From Kluyveromyces lactis (lineage: Eukaryota; Ascomycota; Saccharomycetes; Saccharomycetales; Saccharomycetaceae), in assembly GCF_000002515.2 (NCBI RefSeq), contig NC_006041.1, positions 620,001-684,000 on the forward strand: a stretch of DNA of 64,000 bases, read 5' to 3'. The translations under genes and the position numbers were made by a program. Every line of letters starts with the position of its first letter. Within the stretch, counting starts at the first letter, position 1. Shown here one piece after another: positions 32,155 through 41,676 of this stretch. The notes under the pieces are model-generated. The model ran no database searches. It saw only the letters and a program-made list of their open reading frames with translations, and was not told where the DNA came from.

Positions 32155-33090
32155 TCATGGGATTTGGTAATACAGTGCGTTTCGGTAGAATTTACCCCAG
32201 TGAATCCATTTTGCGCAGTTTTCGTCAAACCTTTTCGCCAGAAGTTCGTAATCAGTACCGTAATTGCCATAAAACTCAATAAAGAAGCAATATTGCCATT
32301 TTCTTTCTGATTGCACTTGATTATGGAATGGTCTCGAACTGATTGAGCACATATTCAACTTATACTCCCTCAAGACATTTAATACATCTATTAAGGAACC
32401 TGGATCATCTTGATTTATCACGAAGGTGACAAAGTTTACTTTCATTTCATCGCCTTTAGGTGGGAGAGCTTGGCTGCCAATTTCGCTAGATTCGTCACGC
32501 CTTTTCAAGATCAAGAACCTTGTCGTATTTCCATTGACATCATTGATACCGCCTTCCACAATCGTAGCTTTATTTAGTGATGCACTCGCACGGCTTCCAA
32601 TTGCTAGAGTTATTTTTCTATCAGTGGCATATTCAGCTATGCATCTTTCCACAGCCCCCGCAGTCGAACTGCAGTCGATCTTGGCGGTCTTACCGTATTT
32701 TGTTTCAAGATCACTGAGATAGTCTTTTACTTGGCCCCAAACTTGTGGATGTGAATATATAACATCAACCTTTCTTAATTGTTCTTCTGAGAGCGGTACT
32801 GGTGAAATCAAGCAATGGGCAATGTCGACGTATTGTTCACCAACAACCTCAACACTTGGACTTAAATCTGCTTGCATAAAATCTCTGAAAAGATCGTACG
32901 TGAAAACAACTTGACCGTTGGTGGAGTTTTCGAGAGGAACTACCCCGTAGTCCATATCTATGTCTGAAATGAGCTTTTCGAAACATGCAGGGATAGATGT
33001 CACCGGTATTAGCTCCTCGTTTGGAAATTGTTGGAGTGCTGCTTGATGTGAATATGTTCCCACAGGGCCCAAGAACAATACTTTCGCCAT
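32155..33090 (-). CDS. PHA2: Prephenate dehydratase
   Basis: Encodes 311 aa from the ATG at 33090, which gives the standard N terminus AKVLFLGPVGTYSHQAAL. The frame continues upstream to 33156 but those residues do not resemble the family. The dehydratase domain includes VVPLENSTNGQV and the catalytic TRFL motif (NTTRFLILKR). A C-terminal ACT domain follows (FVINQDDPGSLIDVLNVLREYKLNMCSISSRPFHN), which in the family binds phenylalanine for feedback inhibition; the usual ESRP reads SSRP here. The enzyme turns prephenate into phenylpyruvate in phenylalanine synthesis. Ortholog YNL316C, adjacent to PFS2 and ATP11 as expected. Slightly shorter than the 334-aa yeast protein. Confidence 0.95.
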   Translation of the reverse strand: MAKVLFLGPVGTYSHQAALQQFPNEELIPVTSIPACFEKLISDIDMDYGVVPLENSTNGQVVFTYDLFRDFMQADLSPSVEVVGEQYVDIAHCLISPVPLSEEQLRKVDVIYSHPQVWGQVKDYLSDLETKYGKTAKIDCSSTAGAVERCIAEYATDRKITLAIGSRASASLNKATIVEGGINDVNGNTTRFLILKRRDESSEIGSQALPPKGDEMKVNFVTFVINQDDPGSLIDVLNVLREYKLNMCSISSRPFHNQVQSERKWQYCFFIEFYGNYGTDYELLAKRFDENCAKWIHWGKFYRNALYYQIP

Positions 33091-33476
33091 TATAAATGTA
33101 GTAGAAGTAAAACAAGGAGATATTCCAACTTCCAGCAAACAGTGTACAATGTGCAACTACTGTCGGGGCTTTGTACTGTTTGAGCAGAACGAATTCAATC
33201 GATTCTACTCATAGGTTGGGTCATCGATGCATCCATATGCTCGTAGCACTTCTGGACCACACTTAGTCATAGTGGTGAAATTCATTTTGATGAAGTACAC
33301 GTGACTAAGAAGAAAGCCATTCCAACGCATGCTGCCCAACCTCGAACCACAGCCTGCTGCTACTCAAAACCGCATGCTGTTAGCATAGATCGAGTATGAT
33401 GGAATGTTTTCTTTATACAAGCGACATGTATATATATATGTATATAAATATATATAAATGTATTAGGAATCTTCCA
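33091..33476. other. PHA2 upstream / ATP11 downstream intergenic region
   Basis: A 386-bp gap between two leftward genes. It includes a CACGTG box near 33299 and an alternating TATA tract (33428-33460) close to the ATP11 stop. No gene was seen. Confidence 0.45.
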
Positions 33477-34433
33477 CTACTCCATAACTTGAGAAAGAGC
33501 AACTAATAGATCAACATTGAAGTTTGGAGATCCGTTGGTAAAATCCTTCAAAAGTTGGACCCTCTTTTGGGCAAACCCGGAGTCTTGTCCCATAGCACCA
33601 TAGAATCTTTGAACGTTCAAAAGCAATAGTTGAGATTCTGGTAGGGAAACATTAGAATCAGATTCAACTTGGCCGTTCATCAATACAATGTTCTTTTCCT
33701 TGGCCAAATCCAAGTGGAACTGTAGAGTAGTATGAGGTCTTGCAAATTCTTTGTGCAATTTATACTCTGCTAGAGTAGTCATAATACAGTGGACGGTTTT
33801 AGGTCCTACAAATTGCCACTGAATGTAATGCATTTCCATGGCCGGTTCTTGTTTCTCTGCAGATTCAGCAGCAGTTTCTTCAACTGCACGCTCTCTTGGC
33901 AAAGGGATAACGAAGAATGGGTTTTCTTTGGCTAAGGCACTGATCTTTTCCCAGATATCGATTGGAACAACAGCGTTCAATACATTGTCCTTATTGGCCC
34001 ATCTGGCTCTCCAAAGAAATTCGCATTCTTGTTTAGAGAGGTTTTTCACTTTTTCCACATCCAAAAAGCTGTCCAAAGTCTTAAACGGCTGTTTTGGCAT
34101 AGATGGATCAATCGGACCACGGGACTTAGCAATGTTAGATGACATTTTGGTTCTTTGTTCGTAGTCTTCCAATTCTTTCAGTGGATCAATTCTGTTTAAC
34201 TCGAGTTTCTTCTTTTCAATTTCTTCTTTCAAAGAATTCTTAAGTTCCTCAATGCTATTAAAACCTTGTTCGCGAGCCTTGTCCAAAAGCTTGTCCTTGT
34301 ACTGTTGTTCTAATGAATCAGTAGAGTAACTAGAGTTTGATTGGATTGATGACGCACCAATAATACGTTTGAATTGCGTAGCAGATAGTTGCGAGGCCGA
34401 TCTTTTAACAACACGGGTCCAGCTTTTTATCAT
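33477..34433 (-). CDS. ATP11: Mitochondrial F1-ATPase assembly factor 1
   Basis: Encodes 318 aa, matching the length of yeast Atp11. The N terminus ([26 protein letters not shown]) is basic and free of acidic residues, as in a matrix targeting sequence. A glutamate- and lysine-rich helical region follows, then the conserved domain from [28 protein letters not shown] through VIPLPRERA and [26 protein letters not shown]. Atp11 is a chaperone that binds unassembled F1 beta subunits in the matrix. It corresponds to YNL315C and diverges from DAL82 as in S. cerevisiae. Confidence 0.96.
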   Translation of the reverse strand: MIKSWTRVVKRSASQLSATQFKRIIGASSIQSNSSYSTDSLEQQYKDKLLDKAREQGFNSIEELKNSLKEEIEKKKLELNRIDPLKELEDYEQRTKMSSNIAKSRGPIDPSMPKQPFKTLDSFLDVEKVKNLSKQECEFLWRARWANKDNVLNAVVPIDIWEKISALAKENPFFVIPLPRERAVEETAAESAEKQEPAMEMHYIQWQFVGPKTVHCIMTTLAEYKLHKEFARPHTTLQFHLDLAKEKNIVLMNGQVESDSNVSLPESQLLLLNVQRFYGAMGQDSGFAQKRVQLLKDFTNGSPNFNVDLLVALSQVME

Positions 34434-34789
34434 GTGTCCGAAAAATTACCTGGATAGATTCACAAGTTGTGTTGATAGGTATCCTCTTTCAACTAGTGAA
34501 CTTACTCTCTACAGTAACCTATTTCCAGTGAATTCTTCCGTATCTCATTAAAGTTGGTAATAGTAACTTTGTTCCAATATCACTTTTCATAACTTTTAAA
34601 GAAAAAGGTAAATTCTAATCAGCGTATACCGGTTCAGATAAGATACATGCAAGAAGAAATTGAGAGGATGAGAAATATGAGTTAGGTGTGACTTGAAACA
34701 GTATATTGTCACACTGAATTGCGGTGTGAAGTTATCACACCTTGATACTTCCCTTTTCTGCTACTTTTTAATATCGAAATCTAACCTAC
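34434..34789. promoter_or_regulatory. Divergent promoter region ATP11/DAL82
   Basis: A 356-bp region with both promoters. It contains a GATAAG site near 34637, as expected for nitrogen-regulated genes, and four TCACAC/GTGTGA motifs in the last 105 bp before DAL82 (listed separately). Confidence 0.55.
34685..34741. promoter_or_regulatory. Paired GGTGTGA/TCACACC inverted repeats before DAL82
   Basis: GGTGTGA (34685-34691) with TCACAC (34709-34714), then a perfect 7-bp palindrome GGTGTGA (34723-34729) and TCACACC (34735-34741) around a 5-bp spacer. The last arm ends 48 bp from the DAL82 ATG. This looks like an operator for a dimeric factor; I cannot name the factor. Confidence 0.6.
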
Positions 34790-35617
34790 ATGTCACACAT
34801 ATATTCGCATTCTAATTTGGATGAACTCTTGGTGTCTCTTTTGGGAGAATACAAGCCACATCTTCAAACACATAGCCATAGGATGAAATCATGGAACACT
34901 TTGCTCAAGGAGTTTAATAGGCGATCTGGATTAAATTACAGGCAAACTAGGACATTGAAAAGGAGGTTTGATAAGCTTTGTTCTGTTTATCTTAAATATG
35001 GTAGCGTGAAGGTAACGAATTTCGAAACCTTCAAACAGTTGGTATTTGAATTCGAGCATGAACGTCAAAAATCTGATAGTACTGCCACTGAATCAAGTAA
35101 CGCTCTAAGCATGCTGGCGCGAAGATTGGCGGAGACCGGAGAACTGGTCAATTCGAACTCAGACATTGGTGACGATGATGTGTTGGAGGATGATTTGGAA
35201 GAGGAAAGGCGGTATGGCGATGAAGCTGACGTTGATAATGGACCGCAGCCTATTTCAGTACCTAGTACAGCTAACTTAGAACCAGCAGAAATAATTTTGG
35301 ATGATAATGATGATGATCGAACACCTCTTGATTCCATAACGATATTACCACATACTCAAATGAACCGCCTTAGACACCAACAATTACAGGAAAGCCAGCA
35401 GCTCAGCGAAACAATACGAGATAATGTGTCTAACTCTGGTAGTGCACAATTTGCCAATACGCCGAATCTGGTGGAACGGAACAACACCGAATTGAGCCTG
35501 CAGCAGCAGATCTTTGATTTAAAGAATAGCTTTGACGAATATAAACGAAGAGAACAAGAAACGACACGGCAATTAATGTACAAATTGGATTATATAGTTT
35601 CACTGTTGAAAAAATGA
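34790..35617 (+). CDS. DAL82: Allophanate/urea-responsive transcription factor Dal82
   Basis: Encodes 275 aa (S. cerevisiae Dal82 is 255 aa). The N-terminal DNA-binding region (LLVSLLGEYKPHLQTHSHRMKSWNTLLKEFNRRSG, then YRQTRTLKRRFDKL) resembles the Dal82 family. An acidic middle part and a C-terminal coiled coil (about residues 230-272) follow. In S. cerevisiae Dal82 binds the UIS-ALL element and, with Dal81, induces allantoin and urea catabolism genes. Position matches YNL314W between ATP11 and EMW1. The stop lies only 17 bp from the convergent EMW1 stop. Whether the species still uses the full allantoin pathway cannot be judged here. Confidence 0.9.
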   Translation: MSHIYSHSNLDELLVSLLGEYKPHLQTHSHRMKSWNTLLKEFNRRSGLNYRQTRTLKRRFDKLCSVYLKYGSVKVTNFETFKQLVFEFEHERQKSDSTATESSNALSMLARRLAETGELVNSNSDIGDDDVLEDDLEEERRYGDEADVDNGPQPISVPSTANLEPAEIILDDNDDDRTPLDSITILPHTQMNRLRHQQLQESQQLSETIRDNVSNSGSAQFANTPNLVERNNTELSLQQQIFDLKNSFDEYKRREQETTRQLMYKLDYIVSLLKK

Positions 35618-35634
35618 TGAAGTCATTCAACGCA

Positions 35635-38325
35635 TTATAGGGTTGATTTTAAATCCATAAGACGATCCCAACCGTCAGAGTCCTCCCAGTAATTTTTACC
35701 TCGACTCATTAAAGTCTTGATGGACGAACGAGCCTTATACCTCCAATTTTGGCATACGACGTCTCCTGCCCCATGCTTTCCTTCCATTTCACCAAGTGAT
35801 TCATATGCTGCAACAAGGTCATCGCATACGTCAACACTCTCATTCCAGACTTTCTCATCTATGGTCAAATCAGGATTGTGGGAAATGGCTCTGAATGCTT
35901 TTTCGTGACAAGCTAACGCCATCCAAGGTCTTCTTCTCCATAGTTCGACCTTAGCAACAAGTTTCCAAAGTCTCACGGAAGTTGTTACTAAAGAAGGCAA
36001 AATATCACAGACAAACTCCAAACAAGATTGTTGATAGTGAGTTAATCTTTGTGATGAGTCGGTTGGGTAATCAGTGGCAACTAAAATCTCAATGAGTTTT
36101 TCCAAAATAGGTAGCTCAATGCTCATCTCACCATTTTTGTCCTTTCTTAAGTCAACAAGATTTCTAAACGCAAGTAACACATCTTCCCATTCACCAAGTT
36201 TCATAGAGACGATCATATAATTATCCCAGATTCTCCAATTCTTACGAGCATCGGAAGAAATGGCGCGCTTCAAACAACTATGAGCCTCCTTTAATTTATC
36301 GAGCTGCACATAAGCTGCGCTCAAATTTGACCACGATAACGAATGCGTTTCGTCAAGAGCCACACATCTTGAAAAAGCTTCTGCTGCCAAATTCATTTTA
36401 CCACATTCAAGACCAATGCAACCATAGAAGTACCATGTGTCGAAACTTAGTGGGGATATTCTTAGTGAATCATTCAAATGCTTCAAAGCTGCTGTATAGT
36501 CCCGTTCCAAGCCAGAGCCCTTGGGGGGGTTATAGTAATACCTTCCGAGTGAGTTCTTTGCATTCACGTATTTCCCAATTTCCCAACTTTTTTCCCATAG
36601 ACTTGGATCTTGCCTAATGTCACCTAGAATGGAGTAAGCACGAGCATCTTTAGGGTTTCTCTCAATACAATTTACCAGGATTTGTTCAGCTTGTTTTTCA
36701 TCACCCACGGCTGCATAGCATAATGCGGCTTCGCATGCCATATGCAATCTCTCGTATATTTCAACCGCTGATCTTAGAATACCTAGAGACATGTATTTTT
36801 CGGCTAACGTAGCATCAAGAGACCAACGTGGGATTAGTGGTAACTGGTGTATGTATTTCAATCGTTGCTTGGTAGATTCCACGTCACTGGCTCTATCTGG
36901 TATCATTTTAGTGGTAATTCGTAAACCCAATTCCTCAACCAATGATTGCATTTGCAACAAACCTCTTTCCACAGTTTTAGCTCTTTTAGTTTCTACGATC
37001 GATCTTTCCCATAAGGCACGTGAAAAAACTGTCCAGTTTTTGGCACCGTCTTGATATAGGACTCTCGCTATTAATGCACTGAGCTCTTCTTCCGTTAAAG
37101 GGTTGTTGGCGGGCGATGTCTGTCTTATTGTGTATAGTCTGAGAAGTAATTGAATATTATCATATTGACTCAAAGCAGGTTGATTATTCGGATCAAGCTC
37201 TTGCAAAGATTGCGGAATGAACTCCTGTCTGATTGCAACAGGGAGAATTTTGTCTTCAAGGAATCCATTTGTGTCGTTCAACTTTTGCTTTTTCACTATC
37301 TGTTCATCTATATGTTCATCACCAATGGCTTCAAAATGTGGTTTCTCTAATAGTAGATCCGAGTCCAATTCAAAAGTATCTGGAGACTCAGCCTCTGTAA
37401 ACCTTTCGTTGTTTGAGTGAGACTTTGCTAGAATAATAAGTCCTGAATGAGCAATCTGTTGAAACTTGGTGCGTTTGGCTTTTGCACCAGTTAAGACGAA
37501 TTCGAAGTCGGTCAATTTTTTCACCTTAGTTAAGGATGGTAGACATAAATGTTCAGTCTGGACTGCAAGAAGACATCTACAATTTTCCAAATAGTATATG
37601 ATGTATAGTTGTTTTCTGAACGTTTCGTCAATTTCACTTGGTAAAGCTTGTGTGATGGCATGCGCCAAATCGATTGAAGTCAAAATTGATGAGGCAATGA
37701 TTGGATGATGGCCATTTGGTTCCGCCACAAGGGATAGCTGTACCAAAATAGCTCTTGATCTCCACCAGTAAGCTAGTGCCGTAGTAGGGTCCATATCTTT
37801 GGAAATGGCCACCTGACCATCGTCATACGAATCCAGGCCAAATAAAGTCTTCCCATCTGTTAATTCTTCCAACAAAATCAATGCCAAAATCAAATAGACG
37901 GGATCATCGCATAGCTCGTAGGCAGTTTGGCCTGAAACATTCAACAGCTCTGAAAAGATTGAATTCTTAGATTCGTCAATCTGACCCTGGTTGAATAACG
38001 TCGCATAAGATGAGGTTGGTGTAGCCTGTCCTGTAAAGTTATTCTGGATAAAGCACTGTAAAAAAGCAATGGCAACGACAAGTGATTCGGAAGAAGAGTG
38101 ACTCGATAGAACATTTTCATGTGCCCATTGTTTTAGAACATCAATATCACTAGATTTCTCGATTAGTTTACTGTCAATACCTTTTTTGATAGATTTGTTA
38201 ATTACTTCATGACTGTTACCTGATAGAATCTGAGACGCCGCCCAACATAATGGATGATCCGACAACGATTCAACTACAGAGGGTTCTGAGGCCAGAAGTA
38301 AATGGCTATGTAGTAGAACATCCAT
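35635..38325 (-). CDS. EMW1: Essential TPR protein Emw1 (TTC27 family)
   Basis: Encodes 896 aa, the length expected for Emw1 (YNL313C, about 904 aa). The C-terminal half carries tetratricopeptide repeats, seen in segments such as EAALCYAAVGDEKQAEQILVNCIERNPKDARAYSILGDI, LRISPLSFDTWYFYGCIGLECGKMNLAAEAFSRCVALDE, and SLSWSNLSAAYVQLDKLKEAHSCLKRAI. The human relative is TTC27. In yeast the gene is essential and linked to cell wall integrity, but its molecular role is poorly defined. Two PAC-like motifs in its promoter (38405-38434) hint at co-regulation with ribosome biogenesis genes. The neighbours DAL82 and ATP11 support the identification. Confidence 0.94.
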   Translation of the reverse strand: MDVLLHSHLLLASEPSVVESLSDHPLCWAASQILSGNSHEVINKSIKKGIDSKLIEKSSDIDVLKQWAHENVLSSHSSSESLVVAIAFLQCFIQNNFTGQATPTSSYATLFNQGQIDESKNSIFSELLNVSGQTAYELCDDPVYLILALILLEELTDGKTLFGLDSYDDGQVAISKDMDPTTALAYWWRSRAILVQLSLVAEPNGHHPIIASSILTSIDLAHAITQALPSEIDETFRKQLYIIYYLENCRCLLAVQTEHLCLPSLTKVKKLTDFEFVLTGAKAKRTKFQQIAHSGLIILAKSHSNNERFTEAESPDTFELDSDLLLEKPHFEAIGDEHIDEQIVKKQKLNDTNGFLEDKILPVAIRQEFIPQSLQELDPNNQPALSQYDNIQLLLRLYTIRQTSPANNPLTEEELSALIARVLYQDGAKNWTVFSRALWERSIVETKRAKTVERGLLQMQSLVEELGLRITTKMIPDRASDVESTKQRLKYIHQLPLIPRWSLDATLAEKYMSLGILRSAVEIYERLHMACEAALCYAAVGDEKQAEQILVNCIERNPKDARAYSILGDIRQDPSLWEKSWEIGKYVNAKNSLGRYYYNPPKGSGLERDYTAALKHLNDSLRISPLSFDTWYFYGCIGLECGKMNLAAEAFSRCVALDETHSLSWSNLSAAYVQLDKLKEAHSCLKRAISSDARKNWRIWDNYMIVSMKLGEWEDVLLAFRNLVDLRKDKNGEMSIELPILEKLIEILVATDYPTDSSQRLTHYQQSCLEFVCDILPSLVTTSVRLWKLVAKVELWRRRPWMALACHEKAFRAISHNPDLTIDEKVWNESVDVCDDLVAAYESLGEMEGKHGAGDVVCQNWRYKARSSIKTLMSRGKNYWEDSDGWDRLMDLKSTL

Positions 38326-38637
38326 GTGTATAATTCCTCTGAAAGCTGACCAGTGGTTTCAGTGTTACAAGATTTATAAGCGATACTAATCCATTAGCTT
38401 TCTAATCTCATCGTTTCTCGAACGATCTCATCGGTTAAAACTGTCAAAACTTTTTTTTTAGCTTTCTTTCATGATACAGAGCAATGCAGAACAGAAAGAC
38501 AAATTATGCACGTGATTTAAACTAACGTCGAATATCTACATTATAAACTGATAAATTTTGGTCCATTGAAAACTACTTCACAAGTGGAGTTCAGCCTAAT
38601 AAAGTTGAGTGATTATCTCCGATAATATTCTAGTAGA
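38326..38637. other. EMW1 upstream / ALR1 downstream intergenic region
   Basis: A 312-bp gap between two leftward genes. It contains two PAC-like motifs and a T run, and forms the left edge of the inverted ALR1-RFA2 segment. No gene was seen. Confidence 0.5.
38405..38434 (-). promoter_or_regulatory. Two PAC-like motifs upstream of EMW1
   Basis: ATCTCATCGT (38405-38414) and ATCTCATCGG (38425-38434) read on the minus strand as ACGATGAGAT and CCGATGAGAT. Each matches nine of ten positions of the PAC consensus GCGATGAGMT, and both lie about 80-110 bp before the EMW1 ATG. PAC boxes mark ribosome biogenesis and polymerase I/III genes. Confidence 0.6.
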
Positions 38638-40974
38638 TTATTCATATCTTCCCATTTTGTTGGTGGAGAAACTGAGCATCGACTTATTGGATTTAGTCGG
38701 TTGATTAAATTGGGGATTCTTCAATGATCTACTCTTGAAGTTTATAATAGATTTGGTACCAGACGTTGCCGCCTCGTTCAATGTGGTTGGGGGGTTTATT
38801 CTGGAAAGCCAGTACGACGAGAATACTAGGGATCCCGCTGCGAACAAAAATATGAAACCCAAGATACCGAAAAACCAGCCGAAAGTACCTTCACCATCAG
38901 GTTGACCAGGGACACGAACATTCATACCAAATAAACCGGTGATAACATTGAGGGGAACAAGCATGGTACCGATCATGGTAACCTTACCCAACATTTCTGT
39001 GACTTTATTGTTAGAATTGAAAGATTCCACTTGAAGCTGTGCCAAGTAATTGGCATGGGATCTGGAAAAGATCTTTTCATAAGATGACAAATTTTGGAAC
39101 ATGGTAACGATATGATCTTGAATATCACCAAGGTACATTGCAATATCGGCTCTAGGTTGTTGTCTTTTTTCGATAGAAGGAGCGCTGTCTGGGGGCATCT
39201 TGAATTGAAGGTTTGCAATATTCACTTGAGAAGTTAACGCAGGGCCGATGCCATTGATATCGTCCTGGCATCTTTTGGCAAACATTTTGATAACATCTGC
39301 TTTACCGCTGAGTAATCTCATTAGTGTCATTGTTTTCCTTCTTCCTTCACCAATTCTCTGAAGCATTACAGCGAAATTCATGTCTCTGGTCATAAACACT
39401 GAATCTTCTATTGCATCTGCTTCATATTCGATTGATTGAATAACAGGTGCAAAACTATCTGTGATATCATCTACTAAGGCGTAACATATCCAATCTGAGT
39501 TTACGCCGACATAATCTCTAAGTTGTCTCACACGTCTTCTGACATTGGCACAATGTGAGATTGGGTTAAAGTGGAAAGTTAGAATACCGTTCGCAAAAAC
39601 AACCATATAGACGTTAATGGGCTCTAAAAAGTCCTCCGATTCCATATCATTTTCGAACGTATGGAAACAGATGAAATAATAGTTTTTGAAAAGTTCCACT
39701 TTTTCACGAGTTTCTTGCATTCTGATATCTTCTGATGTCAAGGGATGAATTCCAAATGTTTTGGTCAAGCACCTCATTTCCTCATCTGTAGGGCAACTGC
39801 AGTCCAACCACCAGGTAGGAGCACCATCATTGAATAATTGTCTAAATGATTGATAAGGCTTCACTAGTGACGAGAGGTCTGGAGCATGCAAAGTTTCAGA
39901 TACGTCAGAACTAAAATAGGCAAATCTATTGGGTGCATCAAATGGAGTTGTCTGTTCTGGTATTGGAGGAACCGTAGAAGTGTAATTTGAGTTCATCTTT
40001 TTGATATCATCTTCGTCATACTCATCCGGCTCAACTTTATTATTACCGAAAGAGATCCCTTGGGCAACAGCTTCTGGTCTAGGAGTATACTTGAGAGCTG
40101 CGGATGATGAAGAGGTGGACGAATCTGTTGAAGATGGTGGTTTACCTGAATGTTGACCAAAAGTATTCTGAGTCGTCACAGCAGGGTGGGAATATAGATG
40201 GCTGTTGTTTATGGCTTTTTCTTGTGCCGTAAATTCTTCTAATTCATCGAAATCAATACCGTTAATGCGTGTATGTTCCCTTTTTTGAATAGGGAAACAC
40301 ACATCTTCTTCCGTCTCTTGAGACAGGTGTGACACTTGTGAATTATCACTATCGATGGAGGCATTTCTTGTAAGACGACGTCTCAGTTCTCTCGATTTTT
40401 GAGAGCTCTGAGACTTAGAGGAGACTGTTCTTGTTAGAGGGTTCCCTTTGATGGAAGTATTGGATGAAGATCTCGATTTCTTCTTGATCAATGGAATACC
40501 TAATGAATGCGACCCGCGTCTTGAATGAGGTTGAGAGCCATCAGAATAGGATTTGCTATAATGTGCGGCAGAATGGGAACCAGGCACTTTCAGCTTCCCA
40601 AGCTTGCTTGAGTTTGAAGGACCGATAGGAACATACGTATTGGAGCCAGGGTTTGGAAGGCTAAGATCATCATCGGAATCACCATCAAAGTTTATACCAG
40701 ATACTCCAGTTAATCCTGCTGCTCCTTCGCGGGAACCTGAGCCCGTAACTCCTAGTGAATTCGAGTACGATCCCAAGTTTGGACCCTGCATGGGATTACG
40801 CGCAGCTGCAGCCGGTGCAGCCGGCCCAGGATTATGAGAAACGTAGTCATGTTGCTGTCTATGATCATACAACTTAGTATGCTCTTCAGTTTTCAATGAC
40901 GCCAAAGAATGTGCTGCTGAAGTAGTACGAGAAATCTCGTGTTCTCCGGAATCAACTGATTTATCATCAGACAT
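38638..40974 (-). CDS. ALR1: Plasma membrane Mg2+ transporter, CorA family
   Basis: Encodes 778 aa. A long hydrophilic, serine-rich N-terminal region (about 350 residues) precedes the CorA domain. Near the C terminus are two transmembrane helices with the diagnostic GMN motif (NVITGLFGMNVRVPG) at the end of the first and the second in FFGILGFIFLFAAGSLVFSSYW. Before these lies the long helix typical of CorA pores. Alr1 is the main Mg2+ uptake channel of the yeast plasma membrane. S. cerevisiae has ALR1 (YOL130W) and ALR2; context points to ALR1 next to the KRI1/VPS68 neighbourhood, displaced here by an inversion. Length is a little below the 859-aa S. cerevisiae protein. Confidence 0.95.
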   Translation of the reverse strand: MSDDKSVDSGEHEISRTTSAAHSLASLKTEEHTKLYDHRQQHDYVSHNPGPAAPAAAARNPMQGPNLGSYSNSLGVTGSGSREGAAGLTGVSGINFDGDSDDDLSLPNPGSNTYVPIGPSNSSKLGKLKVPGSHSAAHYSKSYSDGSQPHSRRGSHSLGIPLIKKKSRSSSNTSIKGNPLTRTVSSKSQSSQKSRELRRRLTRNASIDSDNSQVSHLSQETEEDVCFPIQKREHTRINGIDFDELEEFTAQEKAINNSHLYSHPAVTTQNTFGQHSGKPPSSTDSSTSSSSAALKYTPRPEAVAQGISFGNNKVEPDEYDEDDIKKMNSNYTSTVPPIPEQTTPFDAPNRFAYFSSDVSETLHAPDLSSLVKPYQSFRQLFNDGAPTWWLDCSCPTDEEMRCLTKTFGIHPLTSEDIRMQETREKVELFKNYYFICFHTFENDMESEDFLEPINVYMVVFANGILTFHFNPISHCANVRRRVRQLRDYVGVNSDWICYALVDDITDSFAPVIQSIEYEADAIEDSVFMTRDMNFAVMLQRIGEGRRKTMTLMRLLSGKADVIKMFAKRCQDDINGIGPALTSQVNIANLQFKMPPDSAPSIEKRQQPRADIAMYLGDIQDHIVTMFQNLSSYEKIFSRSHANYLAQLQVESFNSNNKVTEMLGKVTMIGTMLVPLNVITGLFGMNVRVPGQPDGEGTFGWFFGILGFIFLFAAGSLVFSSYWLSRINPPTTLNEAATSGTKSIINFKSRSLKNPQFNQPTKSNKSMLSFSTNKMGRYE

Positions 40975-41676
40975 CTCTGATTATTTCGACGCTTGCCCTG
41001 TTAGGCTTAACAGTATAATAAATAAAAAACGTATTCGTAGTGGGAACGTTGAACTTTTCAATCGTGTAACCTTGAGTCTTATCGTTTTAGCTTACAAATA
41101 GACAGGCTAGGTTATACTATCACTATAGTGAGAAACGATTTAGGTTGAAACTGCCAAATGCTTAACAAAACGGGCCTTTTGAGGCAGCTAAGTTCGTCAC
41201 AACTAAAACAGCAAAGAAGGGTGACAGCTAAATCTTGACTATCACACACTTCATATGGTTAAATGTTTGAAGAATTATGTATTTCTTCTAACGCCAAACT
41301 ATTCCGTGAATGCGTTTCTAAGATGGTAAAGATGTACTCTTCTTTACACCAACCTTTCCATCATTATATCTCATCTCATCTAACATTTCTTATTTTCAAA
41401 GAACCGGTCAAAATGTCAAATTTTCTAGTACAAAACTTTCCACACGTGTTTGAGGAGAAGAATAATGTGTCACGTGATAATCACGTTGTTGAAGTCCGTA
41501 AAAGTCATTCTCTCAGTTAGAATGGGTACAAGCTACCCTTGGTAGATGGAGATCGGACAAGACTGCATCGAACAGCAGTAAATGTTATCTTGCCTTTGAT
41601 GTTTACATATTACATGGGCATTGTATACTGTGTCTATGCGATCCGGTTGCCGAGTCTATAAAATGCAGAACTGGAA
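40975..41676. other. ALR1 upstream / STB1 downstream intergenic region
   Basis: A 702-bp gap between two leftward genes. It contains two CACGTG boxes (41443-41448 and 41471-41476) 28 bp apart. An 85-codon plus-strand frame at 41263-41520 has no family resemblance and is treated as chance. Confidence 0.45.

Noticed and set aside
33335-33365. CTCGAACC stretch resembling a reverse-strand tRNA B box
   Set aside because: The flanking bases do not form an acceptor stem or anticodon arm.
41263-41520. 85-codon plus-strand frame upstream of ALR1, considered as YOL131W
   Set aside because: It is on the opposite strand to ALR1, whereas YOL131W is on the same strand, and I see no resemblance.
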